A stretch of DNA of 64,000 nucleotides, taken from NCBI GenBank assembly GCA_964017195.1, contig OZ024889.1, positions 53,228,711 to 53,292,710 of the forward strand, given 5' to 3'. The notes under the pieces were generated by a model. That model did no database searches. It had not been told where the DNA came from and worked only from the letters and a program-made list of their open reading frames with translations. Both the position numbers and the translations under genes were made by a program. Below are positions 1 through 9,058 of the stretch, one piece after another (position 1 is the first letter of the stretch; each line of letters starts with the position of its first letter). This DNA is from Siderastrea radians (lineage: Eukaryota > Cnidaria > Anthozoa > Scleractinia > Rhizangiidae).

Positions 1-186
1 GCTAAAATACCTTTCCAACGGATGGTGACTGAACAGATTGGCTCAAAATTATTTCCTCTCTCTACCATTATCTTTACTCTTGATGTACCAGTAATTATCA
101 TCATATAATAATTTTTCCAAGTATGATCAAAACCACAGATTATTTCGCAAAATAGGTTTCAGTTCCCCAAACAGTGCATATTTGTG

Positions 187-840
187 TATCAGCAATAAAA
201 AGAATTTAAATTTTAAGTTTAGGACGTTCCCGAAAAAAATATTTGAAAGAATCATATTGGATCAGTATTAATTTATAAGAGTTTATGCTTCCCTTTTCGG
301 ATATTGATCCTGTTAATAGATGGATTAGAAAGGACACTTTCTGTTCACAATTTGGATAGAAATGCACTCACAAGTATTGCTCTGCTCCTAGCAATTACCA
401 CTTAATGTGTAGCGGGGATAGGTACATGTATGTATGTATTTATGTATTTATGTATTTATGTATGTGTATGGTGTGAAACAAAAATTACTGCTTAACATTA
501 ATTATTGATATTAATTTCATTCTGCATATAGTAACCAGCATCACAGTTCTCCTCGCAATGCCCAAGCAAGAACCAAGATCATGGGAATTGAGAACCTGAT
601 CACCTTCAACGTGAGTTGTCTATGTGAACGTTTACTTACTTCTGAAGGTTTCACATACTATAATCTACATTCACCCTTTCCCTTAATTAACTACTCTTGC
701 TTTCCATACCAATCGAGCCTTTAAGCCCAAATGTAAACCTGCAAATTCTCCTTACTGGTCTTCATACAGTTCTTGTAGTACTTGTGCAGAGACCTTCTTT
801 CTACTGACATTAACACTATTCATGTTTGGTGATCAATTCC
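187..840 (+). repeat. Left copy of ~650 bp direct repeat
   Basis: This block matches 18064-18670 almost base for base along most of its length, in the same orientation. Both copies end at the same phrase (catgtttggtgatcaattcc). The left copy is longer because it has an expanded TATG/TATT microsatellite and about 20 extra bases near 300-325. The right copy starts where the hAT C-terminal exon (17087-18060) ends at a splice acceptor, so the repeat may be intron sequence of that hAT family. A segmental duplication is the alternative. Confidence 0.85.
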
Positions 841-1977
841 TTAATTCTTATGACCTGATTTAAGCATTGCTATTGTAGGGAGATGTGGGACACTGGGGCT
901 TCAAGGTTAGTGTACATGTATTATTTTATTGTGACAACTATCTAATCCAATTTTATAGTATGTTGGGGGAATGAACAAACATGTTACCACCTCAATATGA
1001 AACTCTGTGCTTTGCTTACCATTATTCTGCATTAGTCTCATTTCAATTTTGGGGTAAAAACGAATAATTTTTTTAATCCGGCTGTACCAACATTGTATTT
1101 TCTGCATTGCATCACTTTTTAGCAGTAATAGACTCCTGCTATCTCAACCATTCAACGGAAATAAAAAATTGCTTTAACTATCGACACTTGTCAATACCCA
1201 GTAAAGAGAGCAAACACTGTACAACAGCGTCTAAAGGAAATGGCCGGGTTAATGTTGGAGATAACGTGCGAGCAATTCCAAGTTGGAATTTGAACTGCAT
1301 TTCTGATAAGCCTACTCTCACCCAACCAAAATAAACAGAAAGACCCCAGTCTTGGACAACAGGTCCACAACAACACTATGCATCCTCTCTAGAGAGCAAT
1401 GTCAGAATGAAGAAAGGGTGGGAGGGGGTGGGGGGGGGGGGCTGAATGTATTTTCGTATCCAGTCGCATACAGCAGTTAGCTCCAATTAAACCCTCAAAC
1501 TCGTACCCAGGTCCTATGCATTAGATTTTAAGATGACAGGGGATTGGATGCAAGTTACATGGAAGCGACTGGGAACCAGAATGTCTATCTGAACTCCCAA
1601 TTCGGGACCATTGTGGCCACCCATCCACACCTCCAGTTAAACCGAAATTGTATCCCCTCCCCACCCCCATCGCTCAATTCTGTGGTGCACCCTTGCCCGA
1701 GCTTCGCGAGGTTATGCCAATCACGTATCTCTAGTACACTATATTATCACCTGTGTATACTACAGGCAAAGAAACATCACTTGACATGCCTTAGTGACAC
1801 TTACTAGAGTATTAACAAATCATACTTTCTTCTTTGGTAGAAGAGAATACTTAATGTCAAAACCTTTATGTGGTGGCCTCTTGTGCCACATGCACATACA
1901 TGGAAAAGAACTAAACGTCTTCACCTTTTTCAATATATTAGAGTTTGCCTTTGTAAAATAATATAATAAAGTGAACA

Positions 1978-1983
1978 GTTCGC
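1978..1983. repeat. Target site duplication of Polinton 1, left
   Basis: The six bases gttcgc lie directly before the element's first base and recur directly after its last base (16900-16905). Six-base duplications are typical of Polintons. Confidence 0.95.
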
Positions 1984-2468
1984 AGTAGTTTAGCAAATGG
2001 GACTACCAGCGCAGCGGTCAATCTTTGGAGAATTTTTGGAGAATTTTTTGGTAAACTTTTCTGCTAAATTCGAACAGAAAAGTTTTCAGTGAGAATACGA
2101 GCGCACTAGTCAAATCTTTTGTTAAATTCGAGGGCTACCAGCGCAGCGGTCAATCTTTGGTGAATCTTTTAGCGAATTGGGCTACCAATGCAGTGAAAAA
2201 CCTTGGCAAATAGGACTACCAGCGCAGCGACGAATTTTTGCGACGAATTGGGCTACCAGCGCAGCGGCGAATCTTTTGTGAAACTTTGACGAATCTTTTT
2301 AGCTGAGAATACGAGCGCACTAGTCAAATTTAACAGAAAACTTTTTTGTTAAATTTCAAAGTCTATTATGACCGTAAGCATAACTTGTCACGCCATTTTT
2401 ATGAATATATCTCTTATCGTCGAAGCAGCTGAGTGATATTTTATTCACCACATAGCTACCAATTTGAT
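1984..2468 (+). repeat. Left terminal inverted repeat of Polinton 1 (485 bp)
   Basis: The sequence is the reverse complement of 16415-16899 with one mismatch (position 2380 against 16503). It contains about five degenerate copies of a short unit built on gctaccagcgcagcg (near 2001, 2131, 2179, 2213, 2248) and two copies of gagaatacgagcgcactag (near 2091 and 2304). The inner ~110 bp is an antisense copy of the 3' end of the polymerase gene, because the right-hand repeat runs into that coding sequence. Confidence 0.96.
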
Positions 2469-2474
2469 TAGTCT

Positions 2475-2503
2475 ACAGGGACTTTCCCGAGGAAATGAGT
2501 CAT
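2475..2503 (+). promoter_or_regulatory. kappaB + AP-1 module, copy 1
   Basis: GGGACTTTCC at 2478-2487 fits the NF-kappaB consensus GGGRNNYYCC, and TGAGTCA at 2496-2502 is a perfect AP-1 site. GGAAA immediately before the AP-1 site resembles an NFAT half-site. The module is repeated exactly at 2560-2588. It lies directly inside the left terminal repeat, so it is placed like a viral enhancer. Its function is inferred. Confidence 0.6.
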
Positions 2504-2559
2504 TAAGTTTTTTAATTGTTTTTCTAACGCGTTAGACAGTTCTTTTTGTCTTGAAAACC

Positions 2560-2588
2560 ACAGGGACTTTCCCGAGGAAATGAGTCAT
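2560..2588 (+). promoter_or_regulatory. kappaB + AP-1 module, copy 2
   Basis: This is an exact 29 bp repeat of the module at 2475-2503. GGGACTTTCC lies at 2563-2572 and TGAGTCA at 2581-2587. The sequence between the two modules (2504-2559) is not repeated, so the module itself has been duplicated or kept. Confidence 0.6.
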
Positions 2589-2627
2589 CAGATTGTTATG
2601 TAATATTAGATGAACTTGTATTTGAAG

Positions 2628-2692
2628 TAAAGTTTATCGGTAAAGTTTATTGGTGAAGTTTGTCGGTAAAGTTTATCGGTGAAGTTTGTTAT
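2628..2692 (+). repeat. 13 bp tandem repeat, five units
   Basis: Five in-phase units of the form t(a/g)aagttt(a/g)t(c/t)gg run from the end of the enhancer region to just before the 3' end of the fibre gene. They may be spacer or a regulatory array. Confidence 0.85.
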
Positions 2693-2737
2693 TTCTTAGA
2701 AAAGTAGACTTGTGCTATATAATAAATGAAAAAATGT

Positions 2738-4423
2738 TTATGGCACTCTATATTCAATCAACAGTAACAGTTCCACATTTTTTATAACCGAAGCCAATTC
2801 CACACCCATATGACCAAACGCTAGTACTACATTGATATTTATTGTCTGTGATTTAGTTGATTGGGTTGAAGTGTAAGTGATTGATTGAGTTAAATGGTCA
2901 CTGTGTTTTACTTTTAAAGAAATAGGTGTATATCGTCTTTTGACTTTGAAATAGAGCACTGTTATAGTTAATATGTGGCTATGATTTGGAATAATTATTT
3001 TATCACAACCATTCAATAAAAATGTGTTCCCATTTTTTGTATTCAAAATCCCATTTATGTAATGAACGGAACCACTCAAATGGTGTCCGTTTAAAGATAA
3101 ATCTGTTTCCATCACCAATTTCCCATTCTCAATTACAAAAGCGGTGTCATAGACACTTGGGTCAACGTTTGAAATTGTTTCTTTTACACCATAAACAATT
3201 AGATGCCCAATTGTTAAAAGTGACGGAAAAGTAACTGTACCGTATAGATCGAGATAAATAAATTGTGGAGGTGAGCTACCCCATCGGTGAAAATTGATAA
3301 CTGTTTTGGTATAGTTTTCGAATGTTTTTGTTGCATAATTAGAAATTGAAATCGTAGTGCCTTGCACTGCCACACTCAACTCACTCATTTCCGGCGGAAA
3401 CCATTCAACGACCAAAGTATAGTAACCGACTGAAAGTTTATAAAGGTTTAAACCGAGGCGTGATTGGTACTGGTTTGGTGAGCTTTTTTGAAACAGGAGT
3501 TTAAGTTGGTAAGCTTTTTTATTAATTTGATGTGGAGAATTGGAAAAATTAACAATACCCAAAACCTGAATATTTGATTCACTTGAAGATTCGTCGTCGT
3601 TTTCCATCAAGTATCTGAATACATCTTTTTTCCCCGAGCTAGTGATATGAGATTCATGAATTTTTTGAGTGACAAGATTTCTCAAATCTGTTATTTCATT
3701 TTCCATTAACTCAACATTAACTGCGGATTTCGAATTTTTTGAATCGGTTTGTAAGTTAACAATTTTATTGTTATTTAAATTTAAGTCTCCCGACATACTT
3801 GTTGTGCCATCAAGTTTGAGATAATTTTTTTGCGAGTTAGTGATTCTCTGAGTGATATATTCTACAGTAGCAACGTCTTTTTGGCTTACTGGAAATTTGA
3901 CATTGGTGATCGCATTATTTTTCATATCAATAGTAGTGTCTTTATCTATTTTTCCGGAAAGCTGATTATCAACATACTTTTTATTCACTCCATGATCTAA
4001 ATTGATTGGGTCTTTGATATTTGTTATGAAATGGTTGTTCATGTCTAAAGATTGTAGCATGGACCCACCTTCTTTTTTACTCAAGAATATATTCCGGGCT
4101 GCATTATAAGAGATGGCTTTATTCGTGTTTCCATGAATTGGGTACGGCTGTGGTTGTAAAATTAGGTCTCCGTTCATAGTTGCTCCTGTCTTTTTTACAA
4201 ACTGAGTTGTATCCGCACTTGGAATCTTAGCTATTTCACTGTCTAACTGACTTTTTGTAACCACATCATTATTATTGGTTCCTTGTTTTACATTCACTAA
4301 TTTTTTATTCTGCATATCATAATCATTATTAGCATCTAATTTAAATCCAATACCAGGTAAACCTCTGAGGCCTCTCGAATTCATGAAATGATTGAAATTC
4401 AATACTCCATTATAAAAACTCAT
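2738..4423 (-). CDS. Fibre-like protein with phage-tail-type repeats
   Basis: A 561-residue protein. Near the N-terminus there are only about three Gly-X-Y triplets (GLRGLPGIG). Roughly residues 35-235 hold four degenerate repeats of the form (L/I)D(M/L)xNxxIxNVxxP...A.xxYVDxxI, the pattern seen in bacteriophage tail fibres. The C-terminal half lacks a recognised domain but is strongly conserved with the protein at 25076-26851, except for the last ~110 residues. It is most likely a trimeric attachment fibre projecting from the capsid. The start lies 11 bp downstream of the ATPase stop codon, so the two may share a transcript from the divergent promoter at 5080-5131. The role is inferred; no homologue of known function was recognised. 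Confidence 0.8.
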   Translation of the reverse strand: MSFYNGVLNFNHFMNSRGLRGLPGIGFKLDANNDYDMQNKKLVNVKQGTNNNDVVTKSQLDSEIAKIPSADTTQFVKKTGATMNGDLILQPQPYPIHGNTNKAISYNAARNIFLSKKEGGSMLQSLDMNNHFITNIKDPINLDHGVNKKYVDNQLSGKIDKDTTIDMKNNAITNVKFPVSQKDVATVEYITQRITNSQKNYLKLDGTTSMSGDLNLNNNKIVNLQTDSKNSKSAVNVELMENEITDLRNLVTQKIHESHITSSGKKDVFRYLMENDDESSSESNIQVLGIVNFSNSPHQINKKAYQLKLLFQKSSPNQYQSRLGLNLYKLSVGYYTLVVEWFPPEMSELSVAVQGTTISISNYATKTFENYTKTVINFHRWGSSPPQFIYLDLYGTVTFPSLLTIGHLIVYGVKETISNVDPSVYDTAFVIENGKLVMETDLSLNGHHLSGSVHYINGILNTKNGNTFLLNGCDKIIIPNHSHILTITVLYFKVKRRYTPISLKVKHSDHLTQSITYTSTQSTKSQTININVVLAFGHMGVELASVIKNVELLLLIEYRVP

Positions 4424-4434
4424 TTATTAAATAT

Positions 4435-5079
4435 TCAGATTATTTCAGTAAAATTTTTTGCATTAAATTTTCTCGGCTTGTCAACATATAAAAAAGTATA
4501 CGGTTCATTTGTTGCCAAGAGATAGTCATCTTTGTCAACGTTCAATTCTTGACATATCATTCTTTGTTCGTTCTTGCTCGGAAAATCATAAATGCAGTGA
4601 TGAGAACAGTTCAATCTGATGGTTTTATCTGTATTGTAAAAAGACTGAGAAAGATATATACAGCTGCAATTTTTATTCCTCGAGTTTGTGAAATAGTTTC
4701 GTATTTCTCGATCATTTTTGGGTCCGGTGTTGAGGTAATCATCGAAAATGATCAATTTTTGGTTTCCATCGACCATTTCATCAAGAGGAATTATCTCACC
4801 GTTGCTCCCTTCAATGATATTATAACCATATTTTTTCGAAAGAGGCTCAAATTCTTTCAACAAATGCTGATACTTGTTTTGTTGCAAGTTTTTTGCGTAC
4901 AGATGAATCTTATCATAAAATAACAGTGGTTTTTTTATCATGTGAAGTAAAAGATTGGTTTTACCACTTCCACTGGGAGCGCAGATTAACATTCTGAAGC
5001 ATCTATCCGGCATATAAGGATATAATTGGGTGAAATTACTGTCTTCATCACCTTTTACATCATAGTTTGGTATTTCCAT
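4435..5079 (-). CDS. FtsK/HerA-type genome packaging ATPase
   Basis: A 214-residue ATPase of the A32/FtsK-HerA type that Polintons and related viruses use to pump DNA into capsids. Walker A is APSGSGKTN at residues 34-42, and Walker B is LIIFDDY at about 109-115. An arginine-rich stretch (NSRNKNC) and the SQSF motif follow, as in the paralogue at 26851-27483, which aligns over its whole length. It starts at the ATG at 5077-5079, 52 bp from the oppositely oriented gene at 5132/5168. Confidence 0.95.
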   Translation of the reverse strand: MEIPNYDVKGDEDSNFTQLYPYMPDRCFRMLICAPSGSGKTNLLLHMIKKPLLFYDKIHLYAKNLQQNKYQHLLKEFEPLSKKYGYNIIEGSNGEIIPLDEMVDGNQKLIIFDDYLNTGPKNDREIRNYFTNSRNKNCSCIYLSQSFYNTDKTIRLNCSHHCIYDFPSKNEQRMICQELNVDKDDYLLATNEPYTFLYVDKPRKFNAKNFTEII

Positions 5080-5167
5080 TTATTGATTCACAACAGAATT
5101 TTTTTTCAAACAACTCGCATAGCAACACGCAATGCGAGTTGTTTCATATTTAATTGGAAGAAAAATA
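5080..5167. promoter_or_regulatory. Divergent promoter region with 13 bp palindrome arms
   Basis: This is the only gap between the leftward (ATPase, fibre) and rightward (capsid) gene blocks, so it should hold promoters for both. It contains a perfect inverted repeat, aaacaactcgcat (5108-5120) and its complement (5132-5144), separated by 11 bp. The ATG at 5132 is the first three bases of the right arm. That makes the in-frame ATG at 5168 the more likely start. Confidence 0.6.
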
Positions 5168-6154
5168 ATGTTTCGATTTAATAAAATGAGTTTGCTAAAG
5201 TGGAAAGAAATGGCCGAAAAAAGATCAAAAATTGGCCGAGATGTTAATACTGTCAGAGAAACGTTGAAACAAAAGAAAATAACCGATACAATGAGTGATG
5301 TCGAAGCGGAGAAGCTTTTTAAACCGATTACATCGGGTTTGAAGGAATTGACGCAACCTCAACCTTTGAAAAGACGATTGAGGAAAAAAGCACAAGTTCC
5401 AGATTATGGCATCAATTTAGAAGATGAAGTTCCGGATTACAATCTCGAAGATTTGTTTCATGAACCGGAAAATACCAAACAGCTTGTCCCAAAACCACCA
5501 TCTTATGATGATGTTCTGAAAGAGTTGGAAATGGGGGAAAAGAAAATATACATTGATCCTGAGTATATGCAACAACATGAAGATGAAGTCCCAGATTATG
5601 AGATTTTTGAAGAAGATAGAATAAATGAGACTTTAGATGAACTTGGATTGGCCAATTATGATGATATTGAAGCACAACTTGAAAGAGAAGATATGACAGA
5701 AAAAACAAGGCATTCTTTCCTATCGAAGAAAATAGAAAATGCAGTCATGAAAAGGCAGCAACTTCCAGGTTATAAAACACAAATTACAAAGCAGTTGAAC
5801 AAAGGTTTGATAAGCCAATCTGAAGCACAGTTGAGAAGAAAGGTTATCGACGACGCTCGAAAAGTTATCAACGATTATATCAATTTCAACAAAAATAAGT
5901 TAAAGAGTTTCAAAGGTTCTGGAATCAAAAGAAAAACAACAAAAGGAGGTGGAAAATCGGTCGCAGTTTTCATCAATCCTGAAGAAGCCATTAAAAAATT
6001 GGGATTGATTGTCGGATCGATTGATGCTGGTAATAATAGCATAGAACTCAGAAACACTGGTGTTGCTATTCTCGATATTTTGTTGAGAAATTTCATTATC
6101 AGCAAGGATAAATACAACAAAATTTACAAAAACTTTTTTCATTTGAATGAATAA
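5168..6154 (+). CDS. Conserved Polinton protein, acidic, unknown function
   Basis: A 328-residue protein from the ATG at 5168. An in-frame ATG at 5132 would add 12 residues but lies within a palindrome. The N-terminal part is charged, followed by several 'VPDY' motifs in an acidic stretch, then a basic GSGIKRK segment. The conserved C-terminus has the pattern LG.IVGSIDAGNNSIELRN...ILDIL. The same order and C-terminal motif (LGSIKAGNSSIKLKN) appear in the broken gene at 27510-28466, also directly upstream of the minor capsid gene. It is probably a virion or assembly protein, but the function is not known. The stop codon abuts the next ATG (TAA|ATG). Confidence 0.85.
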   Translation: MFRFNKMSLLKWKEMAEKRSKIGRDVNTVRETLKQKKITDTMSDVEAEKLFKPITSGLKELTQPQPLKRRLRKKAQVPDYGINLEDEVPDYNLEDLFHEPENTKQLVPKPPSYDDVLKELEMGEKKIYIDPEYMQQHEDEVPDYEIFEEDRINETLDELGLANYDDIEAQLEREDMTEKTRHSFLSKKIENAVMKRQQLPGYKTQITKQLNKGLISQSEAQLRRKVIDDARKVINDYINFNKNKLKSFKGSGIKRKTTKGGGKSVAVFINPEEAIKKLGLIVGSIDAGNNSIELRNTGVAILDILLRNFIISKDKYNKIYKNFFHLNE

Positions 6155-6919
6155 ATGAAGACGACATTGGTATTATCCTCTCACAACGTCAAGAAACAAA
6201 CAAAAAATAAGCCCAGCGATTTCACAATCAGATTTAATCAACCAATAATACTTGATCCAAACAGACAATATGAACTCGGTTTAGGTCGAATAATATCCAT
6301 GTCTTTCACATGGTTCAATATCACATCAGAGTTGAACAACCAAAAAATAAAATACTCTTCCGATGGTGGAAAAACTTGGAAAGATATAATCTTCCCACCG
6401 GGCACATGGAATTACGTCAGTTTCAATGATTTCATCAAGCAACAGACAAAAATAACAACTTCAAGCGCGACTACGTATCCAATAACATTGCAATTCAACA
6501 ACACGACTTTCAAAACAACAGTAAATCTCGCAACAAACTACCGGCTGGACCTGACAACATCGAATTTCGGCGATCTGATTGGTTTCAACAAACGAATTTT
6601 AACCAGTTCAAGTGATGGCGACTACACACCGAATCTCAGTCAAGATACAGAGATTTTGAATATACATTGTGATCTTATTTCGGAGAGTCTTGTTGATGAA
6701 CATGAAACGGATATTATTTACACCTTTGGAACAAATGATTTACAACCATCTTATGCTTTCACCAAAGAGCCATTGAGAGTTCAATATTACCCAGTTAATA
6801 AATATATGATACACGCCCTGCGGATATACATCACTGATGGAAAACGACGAATTATTGATTTGAACGACGCGGATACATCATTTTCTCTGATTTTGAGAGA
6901 AAAAAAAAATAACGGTTAA
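6155..6919 (+). CDS. Minor capsid (penton) protein, single jelly roll
   Basis: A 254-residue protein matching the Polinton minor capsid family. Its N-terminus reads (SH..K)...PSDFTIRFNQPI.L, followed by YELGLGRIISMSFTWFNI and the FGDLIGFNKRIL segment, all also present in the protein at 28471-29232. Its length fits a single jelly roll. In this family the protein forms the capsid vertices. The ATG begins immediately after the preceding stop codon. Confidence 0.9.
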   Translation: MKTTLVLSSHNVKKQTKNKPSDFTIRFNQPIILDPNRQYELGLGRIISMSFTWFNITSELNNQKIKYSSDGGKTWKDIIFPPGTWNYVSFNDFIKQQTKITTSSATTYPITLQFNNTTFKTTVNLATNYRLDLTTSNFGDLIGFNKRILTSSSDGDYTPNLSQDTEILNIHCDLISESLVDEHETDIIYTFGTNDLQPSYAFTKEPLRVQYYPVNKYMIHALRIYITDGKRRIIDLNDADTSFSLILREKKNNG

Positions 6920-6928
6920 TTATAAAAA

Positions 6929-7360
6929 ATGCTGTCATATCATTACGAAAGAATTTATCACCCAAGTCTTGGTAGATTTGTTTACAAACACAAAGGATCC
7001 GGTTTGATTGTGGACAATATTTTCAAACCGGTTAAAATGATTGTGAATAAAGTTTTGAAGCCAGTCGCCAAAAAAGCTTTGAAATCGGGGATAGAAAGTG
7101 CTGGCGACAAAATTGGTAAGAAAGTTGTTGAAAAAGTTGTTGAAAAATCTGGCCATCTTTTCATAAAAGACCTTCAGAAAAAAAATCCCAAAGCGACAAA
7201 GAAACAAAAAGGGAAAGATGTTGATGTAATATTGGACGAATTGGTTTCCGGAAAACAAATTCCAAAAGAAGAAGAAGATTACAACGTATTGTTGAATAGA
7301 ATGATTTCTGGAGAGGGGTATAAAATAAAAAAAAACAAAAAAAAAGTTTCATTGAAATAA
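6929..7360 (+). CDS. Small basic virion protein
   Basis: A 143-residue lysine-rich protein. The start has an aromatic stretch followed by YKHKGSGLI, then an amphipathic Lys/Val-rich helix-forming region (about residues 30-75). A truncated copy with the same YKHKGSG motif sits at 29261 in Polinton 2, again directly after the minor capsid gene. Residues 126-130 (ISGEG) fit the adenovirus-protease recognition pattern (M/I/L)XGX-G, so the basic tail may be cut off during maturation. It is likely a core or DNA-condensing protein, by inference from composition and position. Confidence 0.75.
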   Translation: MLSYHYERIYHPSLGRFVYKHKGSGLIVDNIFKPVKMIVNKVLKPVAKKALKSGIESAGDKIGKKVVEKVVEKSGHLFIKDLQKKNPKATKKQKGKDVDVILDELVSGKQIPKEEEDYNVLLNRMISGEGYKIKKNKKKVSLK

Positions 7361-8650
7361 ATGACTTTCAGAACAAGTGATAAAGTGCAGAGATATGAAA
7401 TGGTTAGATTCTCTCTTGATAATATTATTGAACAACCCGGAAACAATAATTATCAAAAGAAAACAGGATATAAATTCACAATAACGGACAGATCCACTCT
7501 TTTCGATTATTTCAACGGGTATTTTGAGGTGACAAAAGAGCTTCAAAAGAAAGCCGATGGATCGGGTTATGCAGCGGCCGATCGAATTTCAATGATCAAT
7601 GGGTCACATTCTCTCATCAGACATATGGTCATCAAATCTGCCGGTAAAATAGTTTATGATAGTGATAACATTCACAGAGTTGTAAATGTCAAAAATTTGC
7701 TGGAATACGGCGATGATTTTAGCAGATCGGTCGCTAAAAATAGTTTTTGGTATCTTGACACTGAAAATTCAACAGCGAATACTAATTCAGGTTTTGAACA
7801 AAGACGACTTTTAACTCAGGCGAAACAGAACAATGGCGGCGGCGGACCGAGAAGCGTGAATGAGATCATTCCATTGAATAGGTATAGTTTCTTTGAGGAA
7901 TTGGAAGACAAAATGCTCCCTCCAATGCAGCTCACTTTCGAACTGGACTTGAATGATGACGATGAATTGATTCACAAAGCGGCCGGTGCAGATGATGGAC
8001 GAGTTGTCGTCAATCGATTTTATCTTTGGCTTCCAAAAATAGTTCCTAAAGATAGTGTGTACAGTGAATTCGTGGAAGATTTTCTCAAACCAACCAAATG
8101 GATGTATATGAAAGACATGTATATTCAGAGTGCGAATACAAGAGCTGTCCAAAACATGTTTCAAATTAGTCCGGCCATCGACAATGTTGAACATGTATTC
8201 ATTTATCTTCAGAGAACCAATGGTCCGAACAATGAGGAATCTGAAAGGACCCCCTTCATTTTTGATACTTTCAAGCTGAATGCGGCCGATACCAATAGCT
8301 CTCTTGCATCGTGTCGTTTGGAGTATGGAAACAGTACTTTTTATCCTGAATTGGAGTATGATGCAGATTCGAAATCGAGAATCTTCAACGATTTAATGTC
8401 TTATGCTTTCAGAAAGAATAATCTGAACACAGGAACGCAGTTGAACATCCACAATTTCACATCCATTTACGGTCTTGTTTATTTCGATCTGACTTATCAA
8501 AAAGAGTCTGTCACTCGGGATCCAAAACAACTGATTTTGAACTACAGATTGAATGTGGCACCGACTGCCGATGTGAGAGCTCATGCCATTGTATTTTACA
8601 AAAATGAGATTATTGTCAACAAGGTTGGAAATGAACTTATGATTGTCTGA
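7361..8650 (+). CDS. Major capsid protein, double jelly roll
   Basis: A 429-residue protein of the Polinton major capsid family, which forms trimeric pseudo-hexagonal capsomers. Supporting features are its length, position after the minor capsid gene, and family-type segments such as NGSHSLIRHMVIKSAGK, LPPMQLTFELDLN and the C-terminal RLNVAP..DVRAHAIVFYKNE. It starts at the ATG overlapping the previous gene's end (TAA|ATG). Polinton 2 has lost this gene. Confidence 0.92.
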   Translation: MTFRTSDKVQRYEMVRFSLDNIIEQPGNNNYQKKTGYKFTITDRSTLFDYFNGYFEVTKELQKKADGSGYAAADRISMINGSHSLIRHMVIKSAGKIVYDSDNIHRVVNVKNLLEYGDDFSRSVAKNSFWYLDTENSTANTNSGFEQRRLLTQAKQNNGGGGPRSVNEIIPLNRYSFFEELEDKMLPPMQLTFELDLNDDDELIHKAAGADDGRVVVNRFYLWLPKIVPKDSVYSEFVEDFLKPTKWMYMKDMYIQSANTRAVQNMFQISPAIDNVEHVFIYLQRTNGPNNEESERTPFIFDTFKLNAADTNSSLASCRLEYGNSTFYPELEYDADSKSRIFNDLMSYAFRKNNLNTGTQLNIHNFTSIYGLVYFDLTYQKESVTRDPKQLILNYRLNVAPTADVRAHAIVFYKNEIIVNKVGNELMIV

Positions 8651-8666
8651 TTCGAAAATTTCGTGA

Positions 8667-8696
8667 TTTTTTTTTATTTCGTTGAAATAAAAAAAA
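8667..8696 (+). promoter_or_regulatory. Hairpin directly before start codon, copy 1
   Basis: A T-rich arm ending atttc (8667-8680), loop gtt, and complementary gaaat plus A run (8684-8696) give a ~13 bp stem ending one base before the ATG at 8698. The same structure precedes the paralogue at 9059. It could be a 3'-end signal for the capsid transcript or a translation element. Confidence 0.55.
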
Positions 8697-8697
8697 G

Positions 8698-9006
8698 ATG
8701 CCTCAAATCCATAAAATAAATGTAACACTTTCTGAGTCTCAGAAAATACAAATGAATCAAGCTTTTTTCAAACGTGGACCAATCACACTGAGGTTGAAAA
8801 ATGATGCCCTCAGCGGAAGTGATACTCTTCTTGTTCCTTCAACGATCTTTGAAAGGTTGGAAAAGAATCGCGCGATGAATAAAGGAATAGAAATAAAATT
8901 TCGTGAAATTAACTTTTTAATGCCGATGAGTGGTTCAGATTTTGATTCATTAATATCAATCAGTGAAACTTATGGAGTTTCAGTGGCAGAAGCACTGGGA
9001 TTTTAA
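8698..9006 (+). CDS. Short paralogue of the virion protein at 9059
   Basis: A 102-residue protein. Its first ~67 residues are about 75% identical to the start of the next gene (shared segment LRLKNDALSGSDTLLVPSTI). It then diverges and ends where the longer protein continues with its hydrophobic region. Upstream hairpin, spacing and coding start are all duplicated, so this is a tandem duplication with loss of the C-terminal part. It keeps a good open frame, so it may be functional, perhaps as a dominant partner of the longer form. No function can be assigned. Confidence 0.75.
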   Translation: MPQIHKINVTLSESQKIQMNQAFFKRGPITLRLKNDALSGSDTLLVPSTIFERLEKNRAMNKGIEIKFREINFLMPMSGSDFDSLISISETYGVSVAEALGF

Positions 9007-9030
9007 ACAAGGTTGGAAAATTTCATGAAT

Positions 9031-9057
9031 TTATTTTATTTCGTTGAAATAAAATAA
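9031..9057 (+). promoter_or_regulatory. Hairpin directly before start codon, copy 2
   Basis: A perfect 12 bp stem, ttattttatttc (9031-9042) with gaaataaaataa (9046-9057) and loop gtt, ends one base before the ATG at 9059. It duplicates the structure at 8667-8696. The T/A compositions differ but pairing is kept, which is consistent with selection on the structure. Confidence 0.6.
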
Positions 9058-9058
9058 G

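Larger units (their letters stand above)
1..1983. other. Non-coding flank left of Polinton 1
   Basis: No gene could be supported here. The stretch holds a ~650 bp block (187-840) repeated at 18064-18670, a TATG/TATT microsatellite near 425-470, a G-rich run at about 1421-1441, and AT-rich sequence up to the Polinton target site. Short open frames exist but show no recognisable domain or codon pattern. Confidence 0.6.

Noticed and set aside
879..905. Possible 27 bp micro-exon encoding three Gly-X-Y triplets (GDVGHWGFK) between TAG and GTTAGT
   Set aside because: No neighbouring collagen exon was found, and a match this short between splice-like signals is expected by chance.
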